A stretch of 64,000 nt of DNA from Paenalcaligenes sp052103955 (GCA_052103955.1 JBQELO010000006.1:141505-205504); one strand, 5' to 3'; counted from the first letter of the stretch, positions 8,685-17,332 are shown. The notes: generated from the letters alone by a model not told the origin. Numbers and translations are program-made.

Positions 8685-9044
8685 ATGACGGTAGAGTTCA
8701 AAAAACTGATGCAAGATATTTCAAGTAACTTGAGCGAGCTGGGCAAGAACATCCCGCAGGTGTTGAAAGAGTTTAATGCCTTAAATCGAGCAGGCAGCGC
8801 TGAGGGCGTGTTGGATGCTAAAACCAAGGAACTCATCGCGTTGGCGATTGGTGTGGCGGTGCGTTGTGATGGCTGTATAGGCTTTCACAGCAAAGCGTTG
8901 GTGAAGCTGGGGGCCTCAGAAGCTGAAGTGCATGAGGCCTTGGGTGTAGCAGTGTATATGGGGGGTGGGCCGTCCATGATGTATGCCGCCAATGCGGTGG
9001 CAGCATACAAGGAGTTCAGTGCTACGGAAACGGCCACAGCCTAA
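8685..9044 (+). CDS. Carboxymuconolactone decarboxylase/AhpD-family protein
   Basis: A 119-residue single-domain protein of the AhpD-like fold. The motif CDGCIGFHSKAL contains the CxxC pair and the nearby His used by AhpD-type peroxidases for thiol-disulfide chemistry. It starts with AGGA ten bases upstream and follows the ArsR gene by 50 bases, which links it to thiol or sulfur stress. The true decarboxylase subfamily usually lacks the CxxC, so a redox role is more likely. Confidence 0.8.
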   Translation: MTVEFKKLMQDISSNLSELGKNIPQVLKEFNALNRAGSAEGVLDAKTKELIALAIGVAVRCDGCIGFHSKALVKLGASEAEVHEALGVAVYMGGGPSMMYAANAVAAYKEFSATETATA

Positions 9045-9055
9045 GCGGTAGCAGG

Positions 9056-9313
9056 TTATAAGCCCGTGATTTTCTTGACGGCGTCTTCGTGCAAGGACTC
9101 ATTTAATTGGTCCACAATAATTGCCCAAGCGCCGTCACTTTTCAGTTGTTCTGCCAGAAATTGGCGTTGGCCTTCGTCCCAGTAGGGGGCATCCGCAATG
9201 TAGGTGTCTGCTGGCAATTGATGCGTAATAATGAAGTGGGCAATAGCTTCTTCACTGGCATCTAGCCCTAGTTGCAGAAACAGGTTTGTCATGCGGGGAG
9301 TGGTAGAAGTCAT
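9056..9313 (-). CDS. DUF2789 family protein
   Basis: An 85-residue protein with the family pattern: MTNLFLQLGLDAS at the start, HFIITHQLPADTYIADAPYW in the middle and a WAIIVDQLNESLHEDA tail. The function of the family is unknown. The ATG at 9313 is preferred to the TTG at 9325 because GGAG stands seven bases before it. It is convergent with the preceding AhpD-like gene, 11 bases apart. Confidence 0.75.
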   Translation of the reverse strand: MTSTTPRMTNLFLQLGLDASEEAIAHFIITHQLPADTYIADAPYWDEGQRQFLAEQLKSDGAWAIIVDQLNESLHEDAVKKITGL

Positions 9314-9460
9314 GGTCTGCTCCAAGGGAAATGAACGAAAGAAATAGTCTACCGTTGATAGGGTAGTGCGGGCTATATCTCTGTATTTTTTGCCTTAGTA
9401 ACTAAAATGTAGTGGTAAACCCTGATTTTTGAAAACCCAAGACGCGTTAAACTTTTAAGC

Positions 9461-9522
9461 TGGGTGTCAGCTGCAATCCGGCAGTGAGACAGGTTCACAA
9501 GCGTTGGTCGGGCCGCCACGCA
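9461..9522 (+). promoter_or_regulatory. Structured nhaA leader, candidate cation riboswitch
   Basis: Two hairpins lie directly before nhaA. The first (9465-9491) has outer arms TGTC/GACA and inner arms CTGC/GCAG around AATCCG. The second (9501-9521) has GCGT-T-GG against CC-ACGC around a GC-rich loop and ends 15 bases before the start codon, where it could control ribosome access. nhaA-I and nhaA-II RNA motifs, reported as Li+-sensing, lie in front of nhaA genes. I could not run a covariance search, so this is a candidate by position and folding only. Confidence 0.45.
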
Positions 9523-9536
9523 AAGTATCAAAGACA

Positions 9537-10895
9537 ATGAACCAAACACCCGTCCTGCCTAAAGCTCAGGTACTGACCGAGCGCGCGTTTTCTACAGTAA
9601 GCCGTTTCCTCCACATTGAAGCCGTTAGTGGCATGGTGCTGTTACTAGCAGCGGCCGCGGCATTGATTTGGGCAAATTCGCCTTGGGCGGATAGCTATCA
9701 TGCTTTGTGGCACACCTCGTTTTCCATTGGTCTAGGCGATCAGGTTTTTGATAGACCACTGCACTTCTGGATCAACGATGCCTTAATGACCTTGTTCTTC
9801 TTGGTTGTGGGTATGGAAATACGCCGCGAAATGCACGAAGGTGCGTTAAGCGATATACGCCAAGCCATGATGCCTATTGCGGCAGCGTTTGGTGGTGTGG
9901 CTGCTCCCGCATTAATCTACGTGGCGTTTAATAGCCAGTCTCCGCAAAGTCATGGTTGGGCTGTGCCTACCGCTACCGATATCGCTTTTGCGGTAGGTGT
10001 GTTGGCGTTATTGGGTCGCTCTATACCGTCGAATATTCGTGTGTTTTTGCTGGCTTTAGCCATTATTGATGACATTGTCGCTGTGCTGATCATCGCCTTC
10101 TTCTATTCGGGCGGTTTGGATTACAGTGGCTTTATCGTCGTGGCGTTGGGTATTGTGCTGGTGCTGGGTTTGCAGCATATAGGCATAGGGTCGGCATACG
10201 CGTATGTGATTCCTGGTTTAATTATTTGGGGTGGGGTACTGATGACAGGTGCGCACCCAACGCTAGCCGGTGTAGTGCTAGGGTTGATGACGCCTGTGCT
10301 GCCTAGCCGCCGACTCGAACGCCCCATGAAAACCTTAGAGCGTGTGGTGCAAGATTTACGTCAACGTAACGAGCGCAATGAAACGGTGGAGCCCGAAGAT
10401 TTGGCGCATGCGTTAAGCGATGTGCGTCGTGCTCAACGCGATATGTTGGCACCGGTAACTCGTGTACAAATGGCACTGCATACGTGGGTAGCCTTTGGGG
10501 TGATGCCTTTATTTGCGCTGGCTAATGCCGGTGTGAGTTTTGATGGTATAGAGTTAAGCCAAGACGGTGCAAGCTGGGTCATGATAGGTGTGATGGCTGC
10601 ATTGGTACTGGGTAAACCTATTGGGATTATCGGCATTAGTTGGCTGATGGTGCAGTTGAAACTGTGCAAATTACCGGAAGGCGTAACCTGGTCTGGCATT
10701 GCGTTAATAGGCTTGCTGGCCGGTATCGGTTTCACCATGTCTATCTTTATTGCCATGCTGGCTTTTGTGGACGAAAGCTTGTTAGGTGCTGCTAAGTTGG
10801 GTGTACTGATGGGCTCGCTAGTCGCTGCACTACTGGGCTTAAGCGTGGGGGCGATGCTGGTGCGTAGCTATAAACGCAAAGCCGCGCTTGCATGA
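9537..10895 (+). CDS. nhaA: Na+/H+ antiporter NhaA
   Basis: A 452-residue NhaA. The protein exports Na+ or Li+ in exchange for protons. Family motifs are clear: FFLVVGMEIRREMHEGALS, AVPTATDIAFAVGVLALLG, and the ion-binding pair in LALAIIDDIVAVLIIAFFY, equivalent to Asp163-Asp164 of E. coli NhaA. About 12 membrane segments are visible. The C-terminal half has a longer charged loop (around residues 255-310) than E. coli NhaA. The ATG at 9537 is chosen over an upstream TTG that falls inside the leader hairpin. It overlaps the next gene by ATGA. Confidence 0.95.
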   Translation: MNQTPVLPKAQVLTERAFSTVSRFLHIEAVSGMVLLLAAAAALIWANSPWADSYHALWHTSFSIGLGDQVFDRPLHFWINDALMTLFFLVVGMEIRREMHEGALSDIRQAMMPIAAAFGGVAAPALIYVAFNSQSPQSHGWAVPTATDIAFAVGVLALLGRSIPSNIRVFLLALAIIDDIVAVLIIAFFYSGGLDYSGFIVVALGIVLVLGLQHIGIGSAYAYVIPGLIIWGGVLMTGAHPTLAGVVLGLMTPVLPSRRLERPMKTLERVVQDLRQRNERNETVEPEDLAHALSDVRRAQRDMLAPVTRVQMALHTWVAFGVMPLFALANAGVSFDGIELSQDGASWVMIGVMAALVLGKPIGIIGISWLMVQLKLCKLPEGVTWSGIALIGLLAGIGFTMSIFIAMLAFVDESLLGAAKLGVLMGSLVAALLGLSVGAMLVRSYKRKAALA

Positions 10896-11236
10896 ACACA
10901 GAATCCTACGGTCAGGGTGTACATGCCCTGACCTTAGATAATTTCTCACACACCATCGCAGCAGCAGAGCAAGCGGTGGTGTATTTTTCTGCGCCGTGGT
11001 GTCAGCCTTGTCACCAAGTTCGGCCCGTCATTCAGCAGTTTGCAGCGAACCACCCGAGCCTTGCTTTGTACGGTGAAGTGGATGTGTCGGCAGCCTCGTC
11101 TATTAGTCAGCGTTATGGCATACGTTCTGTGCCTGTGATTGCCCTCTTTAGATGGGGTGAGCTGATTGCACAATTGCCCGGTCACGCTGCTATAGCCGCC
11201 GAGTTAGAGCAACTGTTGATGTCATCACACGACTAG
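10892..11236 (+). CDS. Thioredoxin-like protein coupled to nhaA
   Basis: A 114-residue thioredoxin fold with the active site SAPWCQPCHQV (WCQPC instead of WCGPC) and the cis-proline segment RSVPVIALF. There is no signal peptide, so it is probably cytoplasmic. The start codon overlaps the nhaA stop (ATGA), which implies translational coupling. NhaA proteins fused to a C-terminal thioredoxin are known, so the overlap looks like the unfused form of the same association. What it reduces is unknown. Confidence 0.88.
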   Translation: MNTESYGQGVHALTLDNFSHTIAAAEQAVVYFSAPWCQPCHQVRPVIQQFAANHPSLALYGEVDVSAASSISQRYGIRSVPVIALFRWGELIAQLPGHAAIAAELEQLLMSSHD

Positions 11237-11343
11237 CTGTGGTTTTTAGTCGTTAGTAGATAACAAGCATTGAACTGTGCAGGCGATATGCATTGTGAAA
11301 TATGCTACCGTAGATTCTTGGTTTTTCTTTCTAAGGTTGAAGC

Positions 11344-12147
11344 ATGAATCTTCCCGTCAATACGTTTAAGCAGCGTCTTCATACTAAACAACAAGTGGGT
11401 GTATGGGTAGGTTTGCCCAGTGCTACAGCCGCCGAGATTGCGGCGACCGCAGGCTTCGATTGGTTGGTACTAGATGGTGAGCATGCGCCTAACGATGTGC
11501 CTTCGTTGTTGTCGTTATTGCAGGCTGTTGCGCCCTATGATTCTCACCCTGTGATTCGCCCGCCTGTGGGGGATGTGGCACTCATTAAGCAACTGTTAGA
11601 CATTGGCGTACAAACCTTATTGGTGCCTATGGTGGATACACCAGAGCAAGCAAGGTTGATGGTGCAAGCTATGCGCTACCCACCACAAGGTATACGTGGG
11701 GTGGGGGCGGCATTGGCGCGTGCATCACGCTGGAATGCCATCGAAAACTATGCTGAAGTGGCAAACGATCAAATGTGTTTGCTGGTACAGGTAGAAAGTG
11801 TAGAAGGCCTAAATAATATTGAGGCTATTGCGGCAGTAGAGGGAGTTGATGGGATCTTCATTGGCCCTGCAGATTTATCTGCATCTATGGGGCATTTAGG
11901 TAACCCGGGGCATCCCGATGTGCAAGCAGCTATTGATACGGCCATTGCGCGTATTCAGCGTGCAGGGAAAGCAGCAGGCATTTTGTCGGTAAGCGAAGAG
12001 TATGCCCAATACTATTTGGATTTGGGCTGCGAATTTGTTGCCGTAGGTCTAGACACATCGGTATTAGCGTCTGGCTTACGCAGTATGGCGGCCCGTTATA
12101 TGGGTGGTGCGCCAGAAACTAAAGCGGCATCCGGCCCAGGTTACTAA
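11344..12147 (+). CDS. HpcH/HpaI-family 2-keto-3-deoxy aldolase
   Basis: A 267-residue class II aldolase like 4-hydroxy-2-oxoheptanedioate aldolase HpaI. The metal and substrate residues are in LDGEHAPND, VIRPPVGD, VQVES and IGPADLSASMG, and the signature LLVPMVDTPEQARLMVQAMRYPP plus GIRGVGAALARASRW is very close to HpaI. It cleaves 4-hydroxy-2-oxo acids to pyruvate and an aldehyde. It stands alone with AAGG before its start, so it may serve a general role rather than a homoprotocatechuate pathway, no other gene of which is present. Confidence 0.88.
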   Translation: MNLPVNTFKQRLHTKQQVGVWVGLPSATAAEIAATAGFDWLVLDGEHAPNDVPSLLSLLQAVAPYDSHPVIRPPVGDVALIKQLLDIGVQTLLVPMVDTPEQARLMVQAMRYPPQGIRGVGAALARASRWNAIENYAEVANDQMCLLVQVESVEGLNNIEAIAAVEGVDGIFIGPADLSASMGHLGNPGHPDVQAAIDTAIARIQRAGKAAGILSVSEEYAQYYLDLGCEFVAVGLDTSVLASGLRSMAARYMGGAPETKAASGPGY

Positions 12148-12167
12148 CGCCTAGTACACAGACACAA

Positions 12168-12193
12168 AAAAGCGCCGCAATAGCGGCGCTTTT
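12168..12193. terminator. Bidirectional terminator between aldolase and azurin
   Basis: An eleven-pair perfect stem, AAAAGCGCCGC with GCGGCGCTTTT, lies between two convergent genes and has A/T runs on both sides. Confidence 0.9.
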
Positions 12194-12213
12194 GGCATGC
12201 AAGAAACTAGGGA

Positions 12214-12663
12214 TTATTCGCCCAGTTTCAGTGTGCCTTTCATCATAGCCCAGTGGCCAGGGAAAGAGCAGAAGAATGTGTAGTCTTCGCCAGCAGCCAG
12301 TTTAGCTACGTCAAAGGTTACGGATGTGGTCTCACCGCCACCTACTACGCCTGTGTGAGCGATAACGCGCTCGTCACCCGCTTTCACATAGTCGTTGTCG
12401 ATACCTGCTGACATGCCTTCAGTGGCTGTCGCTTGGAAATCGGCTGTTTTTGTCAGTACCCAGTTGTGGCCCATTGCCACTTTAGGCATAGAACCAACGT
12501 GTTTCAGGTTTACAGTGAACTCGGTGCAGGCTTTATCTACAACGATTTCCTGCATGTTGAACTGCATGGCATCATTGCCTTCAATAGTGATGTCACATTG
12601 AGCAGCGTAAACAGGCAAACTGGCAGCAGTTAACAACGCTGCAGCAATATATTTGATAGACAT
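12214..12663 (-). CDS. azu: Azurin precursor, periplasmic blue copper protein
   Basis: A 149-residue precursor. A signal peptide ends at PVYA before AQCDITIEGND, the usual azurin N-terminus. Counting from that Ala, the copper ligands fall exactly at His46, Cys112, His117 and Met121 (precursor residues 66, 132, 137 and 141; motifs MGHNWV and FFCSFPGHWAMMKG), and the Cys3-Cys26 disulfide partners are present. Azurin carries electrons in the periplasm, commonly to nitrite reductase or cytochrome c peroxidase. GGAG lies upstream of the start, and an FNR-like site is about 110 bases upstream. Confidence 0.97.
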   Translation of the reverse strand: MSIKYIAAALLTAASLPVYAAQCDITIEGNDAMQFNMQEIVVDKACTEFTVNLKHVGSMPKVAMGHNWVLTKTADFQATATEGMSAGIDNDYVKAGDERVIAHTGVVGGGETTSVTFDVAKLAAGEDYTFFCSFPGHWAMMKGTLKLGE

Positions 12664-12772
12664 AAGTCACAATCTCCATGCTTAAAACAAGAAAAAGGCA
12701 GACGCAAAATGGCGTGTACCATGTCATGAAATCAGATAGAGCTATTGAAGCACGCTCTTACCCCAAGTGTAA

Positions 12773-12786
12773 TTGACAGCGGTCAA
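12773..12786. promoter_or_regulatory. FNR/ANR-type palindrome upstream of azurin
   Basis: TTGAC-AGCG-GTCAA is a perfect dyad differing by one base per half from the FNR/ANR consensus TTGAT-N4-ATCAA. It lies 110 bases upstream of azurin, whose homologue in Pseudomonas is under ANR control. A -10 could not be placed with certainty. Confidence 0.45.
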
Positions 12787-12832
12787 TGATCAATACAGAA
12801 GCCAGCTATATTTAAGGGGTTTTTAATAGGTT

Positions 12833-13300
12833 TTACCGATCGAGGTTCAAACTTAGGCTTTCTTTTACTTCTTCCATGACCACGTGGCTTTGCGATTCTG
12901 CCGCGACAGGCAAGCGTTTTAGTATATCACCTAGCAAGCGGCGATACTCTCGCATACCGCTAAGTCGGGCTTTAATCAGATAGTCGAAACTGCCTGATAC
13001 TAAATGGCATTCCTGTACGTCTGGAATTAACAAAAGTTCTTGTTTTACTTTATCAAAAATCTCTTCCGATTTAGAGGCTAATTTAATTTCTACAAACACC
13101 AACATGGGTTTGTCTAAGGCGGCGGCTGAGAGTTTTGCGTGGTAACCGGTGATGATCTTGTCGCGCTCCATACGCTTTACACGCTCGGTACAGGGCGATG
13201 CCGATAGCCCTACGCGCTCTGCGAGCTCTGTCATCGGAATACGGCCTTCGCGTTGCAAAATATGCAGGATTTTTTTATCGATTCTGTCTAGTTGGTGCAT
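12833..13300 (-). CDS. Lrp/AsnC-family transcriptional regulator
   Basis: A 155-residue Lrp-type regulator. The N-terminal helix-turn-helix is LDRIDKKILHILQREGRIPMTELAERVGLSASPCTERVKRME, and the C-terminal RAM effector domain contains VQECHLVSGSFDYLIKARL. Lrp proteins bind amino acids and regulate their metabolism. It faces alr across a 354-base gap, so it could control alr or itself. It is not next to putA, so a proline role is only a possibility. Confidence 0.9.
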   Translation of the reverse strand: MHQLDRIDKKILHILQREGRIPMTELAERVGLSASPCTERVKRMERDKIITGYHAKLSAAALDKPMLVFVEIKLASKSEEIFDKVKQELLLIPDVQECHLVSGSFDYLIKARLSGMREYRRLLGDILKRLPVAAESQSHVVMEEVKESLSLNLDR

Positions 13301-13654
13301 TTCGCTTTTAAAGAAGAGTAGTGTGATTTTTTATAGTGAGAATCACTGCTTTAAGTCTAAATTTTAGCGGTATTAACTATAAGTCATTACTTAAAATAGT
13401 AAAAATACTCATAGATTGGGATGCTGGGGGTGGATGTCATTGGTACGGTCTAGACCTAGCTGAGTATCCCGTCAAGCGCTATGGTTGAAGTGTGCCATTC
13501 GTGAGCTTTGCAGTGGGGCAGTGGTCCACAGTGTGAAGTGAACGTTATAAAATTGCATCAACGTGTGTTGAGCAACACAACCCACCACTTTGCGCCGGAA
13601 ATCCCTATGGATGCTTTGGCGATTAACCGCTATCACACTTCTGTCTGATTCATT
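13301..13654. other. Intergenic region between lrp-like gene and alr with two dyads
   Basis: No gene was seen. AGTGA-GAA-TCACT (13335-13347) lies 35 bases upstream of the Lrp-like gene and could be its autoregulatory site. TGTGTTG-AG-CAACACA (13564-13579) lies 76 bases upstream of alr. The rest has no recognisable structure. Confidence 0.35.
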
Positions 13655-14719
13655 ATGACTCGTCCTTCTCAAGCAATTATTGATTTGGGCGCTTTGCGCC
13701 ATAATTACCTGCTCGCGCGTCGCTTGCAGGATGGTCCTACTTTGGCTGTATTGAAAGCCAATGCCTATGGGCATGGTTCAGTACAGTGTGCCCATGCTTT
13801 AGCCGATGTGGCGGATGGGTTTGCTGTTGCTTTTCTAGGCGAGGCACTGACCTTACGAGAGGCCGGTATACGCCAGCCTATAGTGTTGTTAGAGGGCGTG
13901 TTTCACGCCGATGAACTAGAGTTGGTGCAGCAACATCAGTTGTGGACAGTAGTGCATCACGAAGCGCAAGTACGCATGATTGAACAACAGAATGATGTAC
14001 GCGGTTTACGGGTGTGGTTGAAGGTAGATAGTGGTATGCACCGTGTGGGTTTTAGGCCCGAACAGGTGGCGGATGCCTACAAGCGTTTATTGGGTACAGC
14101 TAAGGTGACTGACATCACCTTCATGACACACTTCGCACGTGCCGATGAACCAAATAGCGATGCCACTGAAAAACAGTTGGCGGTATTTGAGTCCGCAGTA
14201 GAGGGCTTGGCTGGCGGGCGTAGTATTTGTAATTCGGCAGGCATATTAGAATGGCCAGAAGCCCGTCAAGGGTGGGGCCGAGCAGGGATTGTGTTGTACG
14301 GTGCAGACCCCACTCCCTATGAGCATGAACTGCAACCAGTGATGAGCTTACACAGTGAAATCTTCGCTGTACGCACTTTGTTGCCCGGCGAAGCCTTAGG
14401 CTACGGCGGGACGTATGTGGCCGAAGAACTGGTGCGAGTGGGCTTGGTTGCCGTAGGTTATGCCGACGGGTATCCACGCCGTGCGCCTAATGGCACACCG
14501 GTGAGCATTGATGGCCAGAAATCCCAGTTAATAGGACGCGTGTCTATGGACATGCTGACGGTAGACCTTACACATTTGCCCGATGCAGGCATAGGCAGTA
14601 AGGTGGAGCTTTGGGGCAAGCAGGTGGATGTGAACGCTGTGGCGAATGCAGCGGGCACTATCTCTTACGAGTTGATGTGCAATGTAAAGCGCGTGCCGTT
14701 GGTGTATCAATCCGAATAG
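13655..14719 (+). CDS. alr: Alanine racemase
   Basis: A 354-residue fold-type III PLP enzyme that interconverts L- and D-alanine for peptidoglycan. Lys34 in LAVLKANAYGHG is the PLP lysine, and VAVGYADGYPRRAP contains the tyrosine acting as second base. Other conserved stretches are LKVDSGMHRVGF and IGRVSMDMLTVDLT. The length is normal. It is followed after 13 bases by a phosphoesterase gene on the same strand. alr and dadX cannot be told apart from sequence alone, and no dadA is nearby, which favours the biosynthetic role. Confidence 0.94.
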   Translation: MTRPSQAIIDLGALRHNYLLARRLQDGPTLAVLKANAYGHGSVQCAHALADVADGFAVAFLGEALTLREAGIRQPIVLLEGVFHADELELVQQHQLWTVVHHEAQVRMIEQQNDVRGLRVWLKVDSGMHRVGFRPEQVADAYKRLLGTAKVTDITFMTHFARADEPNSDATEKQLAVFESAVEGLAGGRSICNSAGILEWPEARQGWGRAGIVLYGADPTPYEHELQPVMSLHSEIFAVRTLLPGEALGYGGTYVAEELVRVGLVAVGYADGYPRRAPNGTPVSIDGQKSQLIGRVSMDMLTVDLTHLPDAGIGSKVELWGKQVDVNAVANAAGTISYELMCNVKRVPLVYQSE

Positions 14720-14732
14720 GAAATTTTGTATT

Positions 14733-15872
14733 GTGATTTTGAATGCTGCAGGACTGATTGGGCTGTACCTACTTTGGCGCTATATTTGGAAGCTTGATCT
14801 GGCATGGCCATGGCGAGCGCTATTAAGCGTGGTGCCTATACTGATCGTTTTGCAGCACAGAATCGTGCAGTACCTGTTTGGTGGCAGCATTGCATCCCCC
14901 GAAATTTCGCCCGTAGCACTATGGGCGTTGGGGGCAAGCTTAGGCGCCGTGATTTTATTTGCCAGCTTTTTACTGATACGCGATGTGATTGGCTTGGTGG
15001 TGTTTGCCGTGTCGCGTGCTAAAGGGCGGGCAATATGGCGCAATATGCCAGTGGCGCACGGATTGTGCGCAGTGTCGGTAGTACTGGCAAGTATAGGCGT
15101 TTGGCAAGCCGTGAAGGTGCCAGAAGTAAAACGCTTTGAGCTCACCCTTCCGGGTTTAGCCAAAGAATTTGATGGCTACAAGGTTGTGCACCTCACCGAC
15201 TTGCATCTGAGTAAGTTATTGCAAGGGCCGTGGGCCGAGCAGGTAGTGGCCCGTGCTAATGCCTTATCTCCCGACCTGATTGTGATTTCGGGTGACCTTA
15301 TTGATGGCACGCCAGACGCTCGCAAAAATGATTACCCCCCATTAGGTGATTTACAGGCCAAAGATGGCGTGTATGCCGTAGCGGGTAACCACGAGTATTA
15401 CGCCTACTTCAAACGCTGGATGCGTGTGTTTGATGAGCTGGGCATACGCATGTTAGAAAACGAACATGTAGTGCTACACAAAGACGGCGCCCAGTTAGTG
15501 TTGGCAGGTGTGCCCGACAAAATTAGTGCGAACTTTGGTCAGGTTGCACCTGATATTGATGTGGCATTAGCGAATGTACCTGCAGGGGTCCCCATTGTTT
15601 TATTAGATCACCGCCCCGGTAATATTTTGCGTAATGAGCCCAAAGGGGTAAGTCTGCAATTATCAGGTCATACACATGGTGGGCATATTCTGGGTATAGA
15701 CCAAATCGTGCGTATTGCTAATGAAGGGTTTGTGTCTGGTCTCTATGAGGTAGGCACGAAGGGGGCTCAGTTGTATGTGGGTAATGGGGCGGGGCTATGG
15801 TCAGGTTTCCCATTGCGCTTAGGCCGTCCGTCTGAAATTGCTGAAATAACCCTGCGCAGTGATGCCCCGTAA
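14733..15872 (+). CDS. Membrane-anchored metallophosphoesterase (YkuE-like)
   Basis: A 379-residue protein with four hydrophobic segments in the first 125 residues, then a calcineurin-like phosphoesterase domain. The metal motifs appear in order: HLTDLHLS, SGDLIDG, GNHEYY, LDHRP and SGHTHGGH. Related proteins hydrolyse phospholipid or UDP-sugar phosphodiester bonds; the substrate here is unknown. It starts with GTG 13 bases after alr and overlaps the next gene by 11 bases, so the three form one unit, possibly concerned with the envelope. Confidence 0.85.
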   Translation: MILNAAGLIGLYLLWRYIWKLDLAWPWRALLSVVPILIVLQHRIVQYLFGGSIASPEISPVALWALGASLGAVILFASFLLIRDVIGLVVFAVSRAKGRAIWRNMPVAHGLCAVSVVLASIGVWQAVKVPEVKRFELTLPGLAKEFDGYKVVHLTDLHLSKLLQGPWAEQVVARANALSPDLIVISGDLIDGTPDARKNDYPPLGDLQAKDGVYAVAGNHEYYAYFKRWMRVFDELGIRMLENEHVVLHKDGAQLVLAGVPDKISANFGQVAPDIDVALANVPAGVPIVLLDHRPGNILRNEPKGVSLQLSGHTHGGHILGIDQIVRIANEGFVSGLYEVGTKGAQLYVGNGAGLWSGFPLRLGRPSEIAEITLRSDAP

Positions 15873-16698
15873 ACGCCTACGTTTTGGATGCTTGCCCTGG
15901 ATAGCGCTGCTGTTCGCGGTAGCGGTGGGGTGGTGGTTTAGCCAAACGCCGTCGCACGATAGGGTGTGGGCCGATGATGTAGCTCAATTGCTAGAGGCGC
16001 GAGTAGACGGTAATACCGTACATTTGAACAATGTGCGTAATTTCACGTGGCGTTCAGAGGACGATTACACCGTTAGCTGGGAGTCGCGTGATTACCAGCT
16101 AGACCAACTACAAAGTGCGGACCTGATCTTGTCGTATTGGATGGGCCCGCACATTGCACACACCTTGGTGTCGTTTGGTTTTACAGATGGTCGCTACCTG
16201 ACTTTTTCACTAGAGATACGTAAAGAAAGCCACGAGCAGTTTTCGGCATGGAAAGGCTTTTTTAGGCAGTATGAACAGGTGCTGGTGGCGGCGGAAGAAA
16301 GCGATATTATCCGCACCCGCAGCAATGCGCGTGGTGAAGATGTGTATATATACCGTGTGCAATTAGATCGGCCTGCCTTGCAGAGCTTATTTTTGGCCTA
16401 TGTAGAGAAGGCCCAAGAGTTGCGCCAAACCCCCGAGTTCTATAACACCTTAACCAGTAATTGCACGACGGTGATCTACGAACTGGCGAAGGTGATTGTT
16501 CCCTTGCCTATGGATTACCGATTGTTGGCATCGGGCCATGTGGCTAAGTATGTACAAGAACAAAACGGGCTAACCCCCAATGTGCCGTATGAAACCTTGC
16601 AGCAGGCAGGGCATATCAATGAACGAGCTTTGCAGGCTGATCAAACTGGCGAAAATTTTTCCAGTGCTATACGCAGGGGCGTACCGGGTATTCCGTAG
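15862..16698 (+). CDS. DUF4105 (Lnb N-terminal periplasmic domain) protein
   Basis: A 278-residue protein with an N-terminal hydrophobic segment (about residues 10-27) after a basic start, then a DUF4105 domain. Family signs are VRNFTWRSEDDYTVSWESRDY, the DLILSYW region, HTLVSFGFTDGRYLTFSLEIRK split across strands, and the NCTTVIYEL motif with the conserved Asn-Cys. The catalytic role of the domain is not established to my knowledge. The ATG at 15862 overlaps the phosphoesterase stop. An earlier GTG at 15859 is equally possible. Confidence 0.8.
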   Translation: MPRKRLRFGCLPWIALLFAVAVGWWFSQTPSHDRVWADDVAQLLEARVDGNTVHLNNVRNFTWRSEDDYTVSWESRDYQLDQLQSADLILSYWMGPHIAHTLVSFGFTDGRYLTFSLEIRKESHEQFSAWKGFFRQYEQVLVAAEESDIIRTRSNARGEDVYIYRVQLDRPALQSLFLAYVEKAQELRQTPEFYNTLTSNCTTVIYELAKVIVPLPMDYRLLASGHVAKYVQEQNGLTPNVPYETLQQAGHINERALQADQTGENFSSAIRRGVPGIP

Positions 16699-16702
16699 TG
16701 GG

Positions 16703-17332
16703 TTAATCGTGCCTACGGTAAAAGCCCAGTGCGACGCCTAAGCCCGCTAACAGCCCTGCACACCCTCTGTTTAGCCAGCGCAACGCATTGCCTGATAAGG
16801 CGCGCATCGCTTGTTTACCACTAAAGGCATACAGCGTCATCAACGCGATATCAATAAGGGCAGTGACGATCGCCAGAGTGGCGTACTGTTGAAATACGCC
16901 GCCTGTGGGTTGAATGAACTGGGGTAAAAAGGCTGAGAAAAACAGTAACCCTTTGGGGTTAGATAAGGCCACCAGCAGTGAACGTACAAAGGCCGTGCGA
17001 CCACTGGGCGGAAGTTGCAGTTCTGCCGTAGAGGCATTCACCAGTTGTACGGGGGCGCGCCAAAACATCCATGCCAAGTACAGCAAGTAGGCTGCTCCAG
17101 CATATTTCACAATACTAAAGAGCAGCTCAGAGGCTTGCAGCACCGCGCCTAGACCAAACCCCACGGCAGAAATCAGTATTAGGTCAGACAAGGCTGCACC
17201 GGCAATGCCACATGCCGCGGTACGCATGCCACCGCGTGCACCATTATTTAACGCCAGCAACATGGTGGGGCCGGGCGTAACGGTCACAACCGCAACGGTT
17301 ACGCTGTACAGCATGAGTGTCATCCAATCCAT
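16703..17332 (-). CDS. LysE/RhtB-family amino-acid exporter
   Basis: A 209-residue inner-membrane protein with about six hydrophobic segments. The N-terminal motif VTPGPTMLLALNNGARGG is the LysE/RhtB signature, and LSNPKGLLFFSAFLPQFI is the second conserved stretch. Such proteins export amino acids such as lysine, threonine or homoserine; the substrate is not predictable. The ATG at 17332 is chosen; the longer frame starts at a TTG. It is convergent with the DUF4105 gene. Confidence 0.88.
   Translation of the reverse strand: MDWMTLMLYSVTVAVVTVTPGPTMLLALNNGARGGMRTAACGIAGAALSDLILISAVGFGLGAVLQASELLFSIVKYAGAAYLLYLAWMFWRAPVQLVNASTAELQLPPSGRTAFVRSLLVALSNPKGLLFFSAFLPQFIQPTGGVFQQYATLAIVTALIDIALMTLYAFSGKQAMRALSGNALRWLNRGCAGLLAGLGVALGFYRRHD

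Noticed and set aside
9504..9536. TTG start for nhaA
   Set aside because: It falls inside the leader hairpin, and the added residues do not resemble NhaA; the ATG at 9537 gives a normal N-terminus.
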